NCBI RefSeq assembly: GCF_020616555.1
Contig: NZ_CP085173.1
Span: 6,278,001-6,342,000 of the forward strand
DNA: 64,000 nucleotides
Source of the DNA: Streptomyces longhuiensis
Lineage (GTDB): Bacteria > Actinomycetota > Actinomycetes > Streptomycetales > Streptomycetaceae
Direction of reading: 5' to 3'
Part shown: one piece after another, positions 28,017 to 37,453 of the stretch
How positions within the stretch are numbered: position 1 is the first letter of the stretch
Layout of the letters: each line of letters starts with the position of its first letter
Notes under the pieces: generated by a model
Database searches by the model: none
What the model saw: only the letters and a program-made list of their open reading frames with translations
Told to the model about the DNA's origin: nothing
Made by a program: the position numbers and the translations under genes

Positions 28017-30863
28017 GTGCGGACTTCAGCACGCAGAACGACAGACAGGGCCAGAGGCATAGCCGTCGGCCAAGGCGTAGCCGCACTGCTGGCCGCCGCG
28101 GGCCTCATGGTGACCGCGATGCCGGCCGCCCACGCGGACACCGACACCCCCACCGCCGCGTCGTCCGTGAGCCCGGGCGACGACACCGACACCCCCTCGC
28201 TCGTCACCGGTCTGAACGAGTCGGCCGACGCGAGCGCGAGCGCCGCCGACGCCGCCCGTGAGCACCTCGCGGCCAAGAAGGGCCGCTACCACATCGCCGA
28301 CGCGAAGGGCGACCTCAAGACGGTCTCCACCGAGGACGCCAAGGGCGGCAAGGAGACGGTCCGTCTCCAGCAGAAGTACAAGGGCGTGTCCGTCCTCGGC
28401 GGCGAGTACGTCGTCCGCATGACGAAGAAGGACGGCAAGCGCACCGTCACCGGCACCTCCGGCAAGTACTTCACCCAGCTGAAGCTCGACACGGTCACCC
28501 CGAAGGTCTCCGAGGACGTCGCGGTCGAGCGCGCCATCGGCGCCGTCATCTCGCAGCTCGGCGGCGCCCCGCTGCACGCGCCGGCCAAGGGCGACAAGAA
28601 CGCGAAGGCCGAACTCACCGGCAAGGCCGTCGGCGTCACCGTCCTGCCGCAGGGCACCGGCGTGCTCACCCGGCACATCACCGTCACGGGCACCGATCCG
28701 GCGGACGGCACGGCCGTCAAGCAGGAGGTGTACGTCGACGCCCACTCCGGCTTCCCGGTCATGCAGTACAGCGGCATCCAGACGTTCGGCTCGACCGCCG
28801 CAGCCTCCGGCGCCGCGGCCGGCGCCGCGACGCTCCCGGACGACGCCACCCCGACGGCTGCTCCGTCGTTCGTCGTCAAGGGCTCCGGAACCCGCTACAA
28901 CGGCCAGAAGGCCGATCTGAACCTGTACAAGGGCTCCGACGGCACCTACCAGATGTACGACTACGGGTTCCGGGACGCCGCCACCCCGTTCTCCGGCCCC
29001 CTGCTGCAGACCTGGGACGCCCGCGGCGTCGACGTCTCGGCCGCGTCGGGCGCCTGGCCCAGCGGCGCGTCGATCTTCAAGTCGACCACCCCGGACCTCG
29101 GTGCGGACTTCACCAACTCCGGCGCGGTGGACGCCCACTGGGCCGCCAACAAGGTGTACGCGTACTACAAGGACCACTTCGGCCGTAAGGGGATCGACGA
29201 CAACGACGGGTTCATGTACTCGCTGGTCGGTGTCACCGCCAACGGCCAGCCGTACAACAACGCCTTCTGGGACGGCTCCAAGATGGTGTACGGCAAGGGC
29301 GGCGGCGACTTCCGCACGTTCTCCGCCGACACCGACGTCGTCGGCCACGAGATGACGCACGGCGTCACCGAGCACAGCGCGGGCCTGGTCTACGCGGGCC
29401 AGTCCGGCGCGATGAACGAGGCGATCTCCGACTACTTCGGCAACGCCATCGACCTCGAGGCCAATGGTCAGTCGATGGACGACCCGGACGCGGGCCTGCT
29501 CGGCGAGGACCTGTGCACGACGCTCAGCCCGCGCGAGTGCGCCCTGCGCGACCTCAACGACGGCCACACCACGTCCAAGGACTTCATCGGCACCAGCTAC
29601 CGCGGTGACAACGGCGGTGTGCACCTCAACTCCACGATCTTCTCCGGCGCGCTGTGGGACATCCGCCAGGACGTGGGCGCAGAGCTGGCAGACCAGATCG
29701 TCTACCGTGCGCTGACCGCCTACATGACCCCGCTCGACGGCTTCACCGAGGGCCGCGCCGCGGTCATCGCCGCCGCGCAGGAGCTCGGTGTCACGAAGAC
29801 CCAACTCACTGACGTCAAGCGGGCGTTCGCCGCGCACGGCATCGTCCCGGGCTGGGAGACGGCACTCGGCGTCGACACCGACACGCTCATCGCCAAGGAC
29901 AACGTCGCGGGCACCGGCGTCGGTGCGGGCGGCGGCAAGTACGCGGTCTCGCGCTCCAACGAGGACGGCAGCGAGCCGTACGCGGTGTGGGCCGGCAACA
30001 CCTCCGGCAAGGGCCAGCCGCAGCTGGTGAGCCCCAACAACGGCAACTACAACGTCTACGCGAGCACCGACGGCAAGAACGTCGCGTGGGCCGAGTACGC
30101 CTATGACTCGGTGCACATCCACGTGCGCCCGGTCGGCGGCGGTGTCGACAAGGTCGTGACCGCGGTCGGTGCCAACGTCACCTCGGTCTCCCTCGACGGC
30201 GACGCCCTGGTCTACAGCTACGTGAACCCGCAGAGCGGTGCCACCCAGAGCCGCTACGTCAACATCAAGACGGGTGCGGTGACCGAGCTCAGCACCAACC
30301 CGGTCATGGTGACGGGCCTGGCCTCCGTCCACGACGGCAAGATCGCCTACGCGAAGCTGTGGGGCGAGTCCGACGGCTACAAGCTCGGCGTCGAGGTCTA
30401 TGACACCGCCACGGGCAAGCGGCAGCTGATGCCGATCGACAAGAGCACCGTCTACGGCATCGGCCAGACCGAGATCACCGACGACGGTGTCTTCTGGGTC
30501 GAGGACGACGACATCACCGACACCGGTCAGGCCGCCGTGATGCGCGCCGACTTCGACGGCACGAACCGCACCACGGTCACGCCGGAGTCCGGAGCGGGCT
30601 CGCTGTACGCCTACCAGCTGACGGCCTCCGACGACGCGGTCACCGTGCTGACGCTGCCGCCGGCCACGTCGTGGGCCAACGAGACGCTGCCGAAGCTGTA
30701 CCAGGTCGCGCCCGACGGCAAGGGCGGCGCGCAGCGCGTCTCCTGCAACCGCGGTGACCAGGTCTACCCGGCCGCCGACACCGGCCAGCGGGTCCTGTGG
30801 CTGGACGGCACCACCGGCTACACGAACCTGGTCAAGCGCGACAGGCCGGCCGGCAAGTGCTGA
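28017..30863 (+). CDS. Secreted M4 (thermolysin-like) zinc metalloprotease with C-terminal repeat domain
   Basis: 948 residues. A Sec signal peptide (basic start, VAALLAAAGLMVTAMPAAHA, cleavage after AHA) is followed by an FTP/PepSY-type propeptide (about 60-270). The catalytic domain has HEMTH (His444, His448) and the third zinc ligand Glu468 in NEAISDYFGN, the thermolysin spacing. The ~380 residues after about 620 contain repeated strand-like units (NYNVYASTDGKNVAWAEY, GVFWVEDDD, RVLWLDGTT) resembling a TolB-type beta-propeller. GTG start with GGAGGAG upstream. Much longer than plain M4 enzymes; the extra domain may bind substrate or cell wall. Confidence 0.93.
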   Translation: MRTSARRTTDRARGIAVGQGVAALLAAAGLMVTAMPAAHADTDTPTAASSVSPGDDTDTPSLVTGLNESADASASAADAAREHLAAKKGRYHIADAKGDLKTVSTEDAKGGKETVRLQQKYKGVSVLGGEYVVRMTKKDGKRTVTGTSGKYFTQLKLDTVTPKVSEDVAVERAIGAVISQLGGAPLHAPAKGDKNAKAELTGKAVGVTVLPQGTGVLTRHITVTGTDPADGTAVKQEVYVDAHSGFPVMQYSGIQTFGSTAAASGAAAGAATLPDDATPTAAPSFVVKGSGTRYNGQKADLNLYKGSDGTYQMYDYGFRDAATPFSGPLLQTWDARGVDVSAASGAWPSGASIFKSTTPDLGADFTNSGAVDAHWAANKVYAYYKDHFGRKGIDDNDGFMYSLVGVTANGQPYNNAFWDGSKMVYGKGGGDFRTFSADTDVVGHEMTHGVTEHSAGLVYAGQSGAMNEAISDYFGNAIDLEANGQSMDDPDAGLLGEDLCTTLSPRECALRDLNDGHTTSKDFIGTSYRGDNGGVHLNSTIFSGALWDIRQDVGAELADQIVYRALTAYMTPLDGFTEGRAAVIAAAQELGVTKTQLTDVKRAFAAHGIVPGWETALGVDTDTLIAKDNVAGTGVGAGGGKYAVSRSNEDGSEPYAVWAGNTSGKGQPQLVSPNNGNYNVYASTDGKNVAWAEYAYDSVHIHVRPVGGGVDKVVTAVGANVTSVSLDGDALVYSYVNPQSGATQSRYVNIKTGAVTELSTNPVMVTGLASVHDGKIAYAKLWGESDGYKLGVEVYDTATGKRQLMPIDKSTVYGIGQTEITDDGVFWVEDDDITDTGQAAVMRADFDGTNRTTVTPESGAGSLYAYQLTASDDAVTVLTLPPATSWANETLPKLYQVAPDGKGGAQRVSCNRGDQVYPAADTGQRVLWLDGTTGYTNLVKRDRPAGKC

Positions 30864-30886
30864 TCTGACGCACTGAACACGAAAGG

Positions 30887-30916
30887 GGCCGGGCTCTCGG
30901 AGGGGAGAGCCCGGCC
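30887..30916. terminator. Bidirectional terminator
   Basis: GGCCGGGCTCTC / GAGAGCCCGGCC, a perfect 12-bp stem with a 6-nt loop, between the convergent protease and muramidase genes. Confidence 0.85.
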
Positions 30917-30934
30917 GCCTCTCGCTGGTGCCGC

Positions 30935-31768
30935 TCAGCCGTTGGCCAGCGCCTGAAGCCTGTCGTAGGCGCCGTTGAACTTGCTGTGGTCACCGACCGT
31001 CGGGCCGGACGACGTGTACTGCCACATCGTGTAGAAGCCCCAGCCGGCCGGGAGCGCGCCCGGGTCGGTGTTGTAGCGCGCGATCCAGAGCGGGTTGGTC
31101 GCCCCGAACGCGCCGGAGTTGCCGGTGCACTCGGTCCACCAGCTCGTCGCCGTGTAGATGACGGCGTCGCGGCCGGTGCGGGCCTTGTACTGGTTCAGGA
31201 AGTCACGGATCCAGCTGACCATTCCGGCCGCGGTCTTGCCGTAGCAGGACGCGCCGTAGGGGTTCCACTCGATGTCGAGCGCGCCCGGCAGGGTCCTGCC
31301 GTCCTTGGACCAGCCGCCCCCGTGATCCACGAAGTAGTTGGCCTGGGCGGCGCCGGTCGTCGTGTCCGGGGTCGCGAAGTGGTACGCGCCGCGGATCATG
31401 CCGACGTCGTAGGAGCCGTTGTACTGCTGGGCGAAGTACGGGTTCGTGTAGTACGTGCCTTCCGTGGCCTTGACGTAGGCCCACTTCACGCCGCTGTTCC
31501 AGAGCGTCGACCAGGCCACGTTGCCGTTGTGGCTGCTGGTGTCCACGCCCTCGGTCTGGACGGCCTTGTCGCCGGCGGGCAGGCCGCCTCGACCGTCGTG
31601 CTCGGCGACGCCCATGCCCATCGTGGCGGAGCCACGGGCGGGGACGTCGGCGGCCTGGGCCGCGGTGGGCAGGGTGAACAGCAGCGAGAGCGCTGCGAGG
31701 ATGACTCCGGCCGCCGGGAAGCGCCTCAGGCGCGGGCGGCGGACGGTTCCGGATCTGTGCACGGGCAT
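30935..31768 (-). CDS. Secreted GH25 lysozyme (N-acetylmuramidase)
   Basis: 277 residues. Signal peptide with basic region (VHRSGTVRRPRLRR), hydrophobic core and AQA cleavage near residue 40. The catalytic domain starts at EGVDTSSHNGNVAW, and the GH25 acidic residues are in VDTSSHNG and LDIEWNPY. It hydrolyses the beta-1,4 bond between MurNAc and GlcNAc in peptidoglycan; substrate is own wall or competitor cells. ATG with GGAGG 7 nt upstream. A directly repeated GACATGTCAC lies about 55-80 bp upstream. Confidence 0.94.
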   Translation of the reverse strand: MPVHRSGTVRRPRLRRFPAAGVILAALSLLFTLPTAAQAADVPARGSATMGMGVAEHDGRGGLPAGDKAVQTEGVDTSSHNGNVAWSTLWNSGVKWAYVKATEGTYYTNPYFAQQYNGSYDVGMIRGAYHFATPDTTTGAAQANYFVDHGGGWSKDGRTLPGALDIEWNPYGASCYGKTAAGMVSWIRDFLNQYKARTGRDAVIYTATSWWTECTGNSGAFGATNPLWIARYNTDPGALPAGWGFYTMWQYTSSGPTVGDHSKFNGAYDRLQALANG

Positions 31769-31823
31769 TGCGTGCCTCCGAAGGCCTCGTTGAGCTTCTG
31801 CGAGCTCGGTGGGGGGACCTTTC

Positions 31824-31850
31824 GACATGTCACTGGTGTGGACATGTCAC
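31824..31850. promoter_or_regulatory. Direct repeat upstream of the GH25 gene
   Basis: GACATGTCAC occurs at 31824-31833 and 31841-31850 with a 17-bp period; each contains the palindrome ACATGT. The spacing and position suit an activator or repressor dimer pair for the muramidase promoter. The binding protein is unknown. Confidence 0.5.
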
Positions 31851-31986
31851 CAATGAAGCTACGCACGTAGACCGCAGGGAGGGAAGGGGGCCCGGATGCT
31901 GCCGTTGGTCTACTCCTGCGAAATACTGGCGGAGCTGCGGCAATGGCCGCGAATGGCGGAAACTTTCAGAAACGGGAAACCCTGGC

Positions 31987-32490
31987 ATGGGTGCTGACGT
32001 GCACGAGGACGGGAACGGCGCGCGGCCGGGCGCCGAATTCGATGCGACGGAGAGTGGTGTGGACCACGAATTCTTGTCCCTGGAAAGGGAGTTGACGGTC
32101 TTCCTCAGGCGAGCTCGCGCGTCCTCCGGCGAGATGGCGCGCGCCGTCCACCCGGACCTCGAACCCGCCGCCTACGGTCTCCTCGCGCGCCTGGAGGAGT
32201 GCGGCCGGCAGCGGGCCACCGAACTCGCCGCGTACGTCGGCGTCGGCAAGGCCACCATGAGCCGGCAGCTGCGCGCCCTGGAGGACCTCGGTCTCGTCGC
32301 GCGCGAGCCCGACCCCGCCGACGGCCGCGCCTGGCTCGTCCACCTCACCGACGAGGGCCGCGCCAACTTCCGGCAGGTCCGCGACGCCCGCCGCGCCACG
32401 TACGTACGCCAGCTCGCGGGCTGGGACCGCAGCGAGGTGGCGGAACTGGCCCGACTGCTCCACCAGTTGAACGCGGGCGCCGAGAGCTAG
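31987..32490 (+). CDS. MarR family transcriptional regulator
   Basis: 167 residues. The winged helix spans ARLEECGRQRATELAAYVGVGKATMSRQLRALEDLGLVAREP, with the wing DPADGRAWLVHLTDEG. The N-terminal ~30 residues are acidic and unlike family members, so the true start may be the GTG at 32061 preceded by GGAGAG. Divergent from the GH25 gene and convergent (about 20 bp apart) with the phosphatase gene. It could control the muramidase. Confidence 0.85.
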   Translation: MGADVHEDGNGARPGAEFDATESGVDHEFLSLERELTVFLRRARASSGEMARAVHPDLEPAAYGLLARLEECGRQRATELAAYVGVGKATMSRQLRALEDLGLVAREPDPADGRAWLVHLTDEGRANFRQVRDARRATYVRQLAGWDRSEVAELARLLHQLNAGAES

Positions 32491-32509
32491 GGCCTCGCGC
32501 GCGGGGGCC

Positions 32510-33298
32510 CTAGAGCTCCACGTACACCGCCGTCGCGTCGTCGTGGGTCTTGCTGCGCCGCAGGAAGACCCGGTCCCGCTCGTCCGCGTCCTCCAGGGCC
32601 CGTACGCGCGCGACCACCGCTTCGGCGCCCTCCTTGCGTACGAGCGCGAACAGGTCCGCCCAGTCGCCCTCGTGGAACTTCTCGACCCAGCGCGTGACTC
32701 CGTCGGTCAGCGCCACGAGCGTGCGTGTCCGCGCGCGGGGGAGTTCGCCCGTGACCGCGCGGGCGGCGACCGAGGGGTCGGCGGCCGCCGTGAAGAAGCC
32801 GCCCTCCTTGTTGCGTACGGTCGCGTCGGCCACCTCGTCCGAGACGAGGGAGGAGCGCGGCACGCGGTCGAGCCGGTCGTCCACCAGCGCCGTGACCGAA
32901 CCGGACGCGTCCTCGACCAGCAACACCGAGTCGGACAGCACCAGATACTCGACCCGCTCCTCGTCCCACCGCGCCAGGGCCACGGTTGCCTGAGGCGTGC
33001 GGGGGTGAGAAAGGTCACAGGTGTGCCGATGGGTGTCGGCGGTGCGGCGGATTGCCTCGGCGAGGACGGCGGTCAACGTCATATCCCGCCGCGAAACGGA
33101 CAGTTCACCCAATGCGCCGCCGAGCCGGGCCGTGAACCAGGGGACGGAATGCAGGCAGCCGCTCTCGCTCCGGGGTGGTGTGACCCCGTCCAGGACCACC
33201 AGTGTTCCCCCTTGTCCGGAGGCGGGTACGGCCGCCGAGGCGAAGTCCTCGTTGGGCCGGTCGGGGTTTCCGGGCTCCGTCGCGAGTTCGATGCGCAT
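32510..33298 (-). CDS. PP2C-like serine/threonine phosphatase-fold protein
   Basis: 262 residues. N-terminal GNPDRPNEDFASAAV and LVVLDGVTPP correspond to PPM/PP2C motifs that supply Asp metal ligands; VALTDGVTRWVEKF and THDDATAVYVEL match the later Asp-Gly and D-D-A-T motifs. It may dephosphorylate Ser/Thr targets, though some standard metal-site residues are shifted and activity is not certain. It is divergent from the conservon operon, which starts 300 bp away and whose sensor or GTPase partners are candidate substrates (inference). Confidence 0.8.
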   Translation of the reverse strand: MRIELATEPGNPDRPNEDFASAAVPASGQGGTLVVLDGVTPPRSESGCLHSVPWFTARLGGALGELSVSRRDMTLTAVLAEAIRRTADTHRHTCDLSHPRTPQATVALARWDEERVEYLVLSDSVLLVEDASGSVTALVDDRLDRVPRSSLVSDEVADATVRNKEGGFFTAAADPSVAARAVTGELPRARTRTLVALTDGVTRWVEKFHEGDWADLFALVRKEGAEAVVARVRALEDADERDRVFLRRSKTHDDATAVYVEL

Positions 33299-33597
33299 CC
33301 GGCCAGTCTGCACGAGGCCTTCACAAGCGGCCCGTTGAGCCGGGAGTTGAGCCGCATCGGCAGGTCAGACGCCTGGTTTAGACCGGAATGATCAACTCCG
33401 TCGGGGAGTGGCGGGGCATCTTGCCAAAGCCTGTGAGAGACGTCCAACCGGCGCCCCGTTCGGGCCCCGTGCCCATGCCACCGGGACTTGCTCCCCAACT
33501 CCCGCTCGATGTTCACTCCTTCGGGTGGCTGGCTAGGTGATGCGCGACCACTGCTCACCGGCACTGGAATGGTCTGGAGCCATACCAGGGGGCGCGC
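33299..33597. other. Divergent promoter region, phosphatase / conservon
   Basis: No supportable gene in about 300 bp. TGGTTTAGACC at 33374-33384 resembles a DasR-type site (consensus core TGGTCTAGACCA) with mismatches. A TAGGTG hexamer near 33534 could be a -10 box for the conservon. Confidence 0.4.
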
Positions 33598-36531
33598 GTG
33601 TTGACAGATCGTCACCCGGGCCCATGGGTAGACGAGTCAGGAATGCGAGCACCGGTGCGGAAGATGCGGCCTCGACGCAAGGGCAAGCAAGCGGCCTCCG
33701 AAGCGGACGAGGGGCGCACGACGGTTCCCGCAGGATCCGCCGTGCACACCCCAGCGGGCAGCCCCGCCGACCCCGAAGGACGACGCACCGCGCGGGTGCG
33801 CAACCGGCTCATCGTCGCCGTAGCGGTCGTCGCCGCGGCGATCGCCGGTTCTGCCGCACCCGCCCTCATGACCGCGTCCGGTCAGGTCAGCGACTCGCAG
33901 GAGCTCGTCGACCTCGCGGCACGCACCCAGCAGACCGTCACGCTCTCCCACTCCCTGGCCGACGAGCGCGACGAGGTCACCGCCTTCATCGCCGCCGGGC
34001 GGCCCAAGGGACAGGGGCTCTCCGAGAGCCGCAGCGCCCGCGTCGACCGGCAGCTCGAAGAGCTCCGGACCGACGCCCCGGCCCCCCTGCGACGCGACCT
34101 CGCCGGCATCGCGGCCGTCCGCCGGGCCGCGCTCACCGGCAAGAGCAGCGCCCTCGAGGCGCACAAGGCGTACTCCGGCGCGATCAACGAGCTGCACGGC
34201 ACCGCCGAGCAGCTCGCCGAGAGCACCCCGCCCCGCGCGGGCTCCGGGGCGCACGCCTTCGCCGACCTCGACCGGGCCGTCGAGCAGGCCTCCGCGGCGC
34301 GCGGGCTCCTGCTGGCCGCGTTCGCCGTGCCCCGCACCAACCAGACGTCCACGGTCATCGACCCGGTCACCGGACTCCCGAAGACGGTCGTCTCCCAGGA
34401 CTCCGCCGACGGCAAGCAGCGCGACGCCCTGAGCGCCGCCGCCCAGCAGGCCCACGTACGCGAACAGGCCGCGCTCGCCGACTTCGAGGACGCCGGCCCG
34501 GCCGCGTCCGTCGCCTCCTACGACGCGACGGTCACCGGGCCCGACGTCACCAAGGCCGACAAGTACCTGGCCGCCCTCACGGACGAGCCCACGCTGTCCG
34601 CCGGCGACCTCGCGGCCAGTCCCAAGAACATCGACGCCGCGCTCTCCGCCCGTATCGACCTGATGCGCGGCGCCGAGTCGTCCCTCTACGACCGGCGTAC
34701 CAAGGACCTCGCGCTGTTGCGCGACGACGACGTCACCGCGCTCGAGGTCCGTATCGCGCTGGCCGGTCTGTGCCTGCTCGTCGCCGTCGGCGTCTCGATG
34801 GCCATGGCCCGCACGCTGACCAGGCCGCTCGCGGTGCTCCGCCTCGGCTCGGCCCGGCTCGCCGCGGACCCGGCGAGCGAGGAGCCGGTCAAGTTCACCG
34901 GCCGCAACGACGAGTTCGCCCAGGTCGTACGGTCCGTCAACGCACTGCACGCGCACGCACTCGGCCTCCACGAGCGCCTCACCACGCTCGAGGCCGACCG
35001 CAAGCACCTGATCGGCCAGCGCGCGACCATGGCCGACGAGCGCGAGAAGCTGCGCGCCGAACTCGCCTCGGCCGCGGCCCACCTGGACCGGGTCCGGCAC
35101 AGCATCCACGGCACGTTCGTGAACCTCGCCCTGCGCACCCTCGGCCTCGTGGAGCGCCAGCTCGGCGTCATCGAGAACCTGGAGGAGCGCGAGCAGGACC
35201 CCGAGCGCCTCGCGACCCTCTTCAAGCTCGACCACTTCGCCACCGTCATGCGGCGGCACAGCGAGAACCTCCTCGTCCTCGCCGGCGCCGAGCACGGCCA
35301 CGGAAACCCCGGCGCCGTCCCGCTGGTCGACGTCGTGCGCGCCGCGGTCAGCGAGATCGAGCGCTACGAACGGGTCCGGATCTCCGCGCTCCCGCCGCAC
35401 GCGCACCTCGCCGGGTTCGCCGCCGACGACCTCAGCCACCTCGTCGCCGAAGTCCTGGAGAACGCCACCTCGTTCTCGCCGCCCGACGCCTCCGTCGAGG
35501 TGTCCGGCTGGCTCCTGGAGAGCGGCGAGGTCATGCTCTCCGTCCAGGACGAGGGCATCGGCATGACCGACGAGCGGATGAAGGAGCTCAACGCCCGCCT
35601 CGCCGCCTTCGCGGACGACGAGATGTTCGACCCCGAGGACGGTGACGGACTCGGCCTCGGCCTGTACGTCGTGGCCCGCCTCGCCGCGCGCCACGGCGTG
35701 CGGGTGCAGCTGCGCGAGCAGAAGCAGGGCGGGATCGCCGTCGTCGTCGTGCTGCCCAGGGCGCTCCTCGCGGCGGCCCCCGCGGCGGCCGCGCCCCCGC
35801 GGGTCCCGGTGGCGGGCGCCGCGCCCGCCGTGCACCTGCCCGGATCCGAGGCCGAGGCCAACTCCAACGTCCTGAGCAGCCGTTCCAAGGACGGCCACGA
35901 CCCGCTGATCGCCGCGGCGGAGCACGCCGTACGGGAAGCGGGGCCGGACGCCGAAGCGCCGCGGGCGCCCGAGGCGGACCCCGAACCGGCGCCCACCGAG
36001 CCCACGGTCCCGCCCGAGTCGCCCGCCGAGACGACCATGACCCTGACCGCGCCCATCCCCGCCGTCGATCCGGAGCCGGTACGCGCCGTCGACCCGGAAC
36101 CCGTACCGGCGGCGGCCCCCGAGCCCGCGCCGCGGTCCCTGCACCTCGACGACGAGCCCGCGCACGAGCGGGTCGCCGACGAGACGGACGCCGCGGAGAC
36201 CAGCGGAACCCCGGGCCTGCCCACCCGGCCCAAGGCCGACACGCCTCCCGCCCCCGAGGCGGCGGGCGAGCCCGCGATCCCCGCGGCCCGCACCTCCCAG
36301 TGGGAGCGCGTCACGGACAAGGGCCTGCCCAAGAGGACCCCCAAGATCTCGGCCCCCGCGCCCGCCGCGGCACCGCGCACCGGATCCGTCGACGCCGACG
36401 CCCTGCGCCGCCGCCTCGGCGGATTCCACCAAGGGGCCAGCAAAGGCCGGCGGGACGTCGAGGCCGAGATCGGCGGAACGGATCCGACCGCAGAACCCAA
36501 GGGGGACACAGTCGAGGAGGCAAGCAGTTGA
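33598..36531 (+). CDS. cvnA: Conservon sensor kinase-like protein CvnA with nitrate/nitrite-sensing-type extracellular domain
   Basis: 977 residues. Order: cytosolic N-terminus; membrane helix LIVAVAVVAAAIAGSAAPALM (near 70-90); extracellular helical NIT-type domain of about 300 residues; second membrane helix IALAGLCLLVAVGVSMAMA; HAMP; a DHp-like segment (LFKLDHFATVMRRHSENLLVLAG); HATPase with N-box VLENATSFSPP and G-boxes DEGIGM, GLGLGLYVV; then a ~240-residue Pro/Glu/Ala-rich disordered tail. In conservons this protein forms a membrane complex resembling eukaryotic GPCR-G-protein modules. GTG start with AGGGGG upstream; ATG 33643 is an alternative. Confidence 0.93.
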   Translation: MLTDRHPGPWVDESGMRAPVRKMRPRRKGKQAASEADEGRTTVPAGSAVHTPAGSPADPEGRRTARVRNRLIVAVAVVAAAIAGSAAPALMTASGQVSDSQELVDLAARTQQTVTLSHSLADERDEVTAFIAAGRPKGQGLSESRSARVDRQLEELRTDAPAPLRRDLAGIAAVRRAALTGKSSALEAHKAYSGAINELHGTAEQLAESTPPRAGSGAHAFADLDRAVEQASAARGLLLAAFAVPRTNQTSTVIDPVTGLPKTVVSQDSADGKQRDALSAAAQQAHVREQAALADFEDAGPAASVASYDATVTGPDVTKADKYLAALTDEPTLSAGDLAASPKNIDAALSARIDLMRGAESSLYDRRTKDLALLRDDDVTALEVRIALAGLCLLVAVGVSMAMARTLTRPLAVLRLGSARLAADPASEEPVKFTGRNDEFAQVVRSVNALHAHALGLHERLTTLEADRKHLIGQRATMADEREKLRAELASAAAHLDRVRHSIHGTFVNLALRTLGLVERQLGVIENLEEREQDPERLATLFKLDHFATVMRRHSENLLVLAGAEHGHGNPGAVPLVDVVRAAVSEIERYERVRISALPPHAHLAGFAADDLSHLVAEVLENATSFSPPDASVEVSGWLLESGEVMLSVQDEGIGMTDERMKELNARLAAFADDEMFDPEDGDGLGLGLYVVARLAARHGVRVQLREQKQGGIAVVVVLPRALLAAAPAAAAPPRVPVAGAAPAVHLPGSEAEANSNVLSSRSKDGHDPLIAAAEHAVREAGPDAEAPRAPEADPEPAPTEPTVPPESPAETTMTLTAPIPAVDPEPVRAVDPEPVPAAAPEPAPRSLHLDDEPAHERVADETDAAETSGTPGLPTRPKADTPPAPEAAGEPAIPAARTSQWERVTDKGLPKRTPKISAPAPAAAPRTGSVDADALRRRLGGFHQGASKGRRDVEAEIGGTDPTAEPKGDTVEEASS

Positions 36532-37031
36532 CTGCGCCCAGTCGCACGCCGAGTGCGTCCACCCCTGGATTCGGACTGAGCACCGAAGCCCGCAACCTGC
36601 ACTGGCTGCTCACCAATCTGGTGGAGGAGGTGCCAGGGCTCCTCTCGGTCGCGGTCGTCTCCTCCGACGGGCTGCTCCTGCTCTCCTCCGACCCCGGCAG
36701 GAACAATGAGCGCCCTGCCGACCACAGCGGCGGGCCCAAGGGCTCCAGTGCCGATCTGGCCACGATCGTGTCCGGCGTCGGCAGCCTCACCATCGGCGCC
36801 GCCAAGCTGATGGACGGCGGGGGCGTCAAGCAGACCATGGTCGCGATGGAGGAAGGCAGCCTCTTCGTCATGTCCATCAGCGACGGCTCACTGCTCGGCG
36901 TGCACGCCACCCCGGACTGCGACATGAGCGTCGTCGCCTATCACATGGCGCTCTTCGTCGGCCGTGCCGGGCACGTCCTCACGCCCGAACTCCGCAGTGA
37001 ACTGCGCCAGTCGATGGAGAACGCCAAGTGA
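36528..37031 (+). CDS. cvnB: Roadblock/LC7 domain protein CvnB
   Basis: 167 residues with a roadblock/LC7 fold (NLHWLLTNLVEEVPGLLSVAVVSSDGLLL ... YHMALFVGRAGHVLTPELRSEL). It is expected to act as a GTPase-activating or scaffold partner of CvnD. The TTG start overlaps the cvnA stop (TTGA) and has GAGGAGG 7 nt upstream, an unusual but well-supported start. Compared with typical CvnB (about 135-140 residues) it carries an insertion of about 20 residues after LLLSSDPGRN. Confidence 0.93.
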   Translation: MTAPSRTPSASTPGFGLSTEARNLHWLLTNLVEEVPGLLSVAVVSSDGLLLLSSDPGRNNERPADHSGGPKGSSADLATIVSGVGSLTIGAAKLMDGGGVKQTMVAMEEGSLFVMSISDGSLLGVHATPDCDMSVVAYHMALFVGRAGHVLTPELRSELRQSMENAK

Positions 37032-37453
37032 GCAGCAGCATCACGAACCTCAGTACCGGCGGCCAGAAACTTCCCACCCGGGGCGGCGACCGCAAGCCGG
37101 CCCGGGTGCGCCCCTACTCGCTCACCGGCGGCCGCACCCGCTTCGGCCACGTGCTGCTCGTCGAGACGTTCGTCGCCGCGCTCGAAGCGCCCGAGGAACG
37201 CCTCGAGATAGGCCAGGGCACGCTCTCGACGCGGATCATGCCGGAAATGCGGGCGATCGTGGAGCTGTGCCGCCGCATGCGCACGGTCGCCGAGATCGCC
37301 GCGCTCCTGAAGATGCCCCTCGGCGTGGTCCGCGTACTGCTCAGCGACCTCGCCGACCAGGGAAAGATCCGCGTTTACGGAACCGGCCACGGCCCGGGCC
37401 AGCCGGACCGCGCACTGCTTGAAAGGGTGCTGAGTGGACTCCGTCGTCTCTGA
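37028..37453 (+). CDS. cvnC: DUF742 protein CvnC
   Basis: 141 residues. VRPYSLTGGRTRFG is the DUF742 signature, followed by a winged-helix-like segment (MRTVAEIAALLKMPLGVVRVLLSDLADQGKIRVY). CvnC is thought to bind other conservon components. GTG start overlapping the cvnB stop (GTGA); the 3' end overlaps the cvnD start by 20 bp, so translation of the four genes is coupled. Confidence 0.93.
   Translation: MSSSITNLSTGGQKLPTRGGDRKPARVRPYSLTGGRTRFGHVLLVETFVAALEAPEERLEIGQGTLSTRIMPEMRAIVELCRRMRTVAEIAALLKMPLGVVRVLLSDLADQGKIRVYGTGHGPGQPDRALLERVLSGLRRL

Noticed and set aside
33637..36432. 931-codon open frame opposite cvnA
   Set aside because: Mirror of a strongly coding gene with Gly/Arg-rich composition; no ribosome site or domain.
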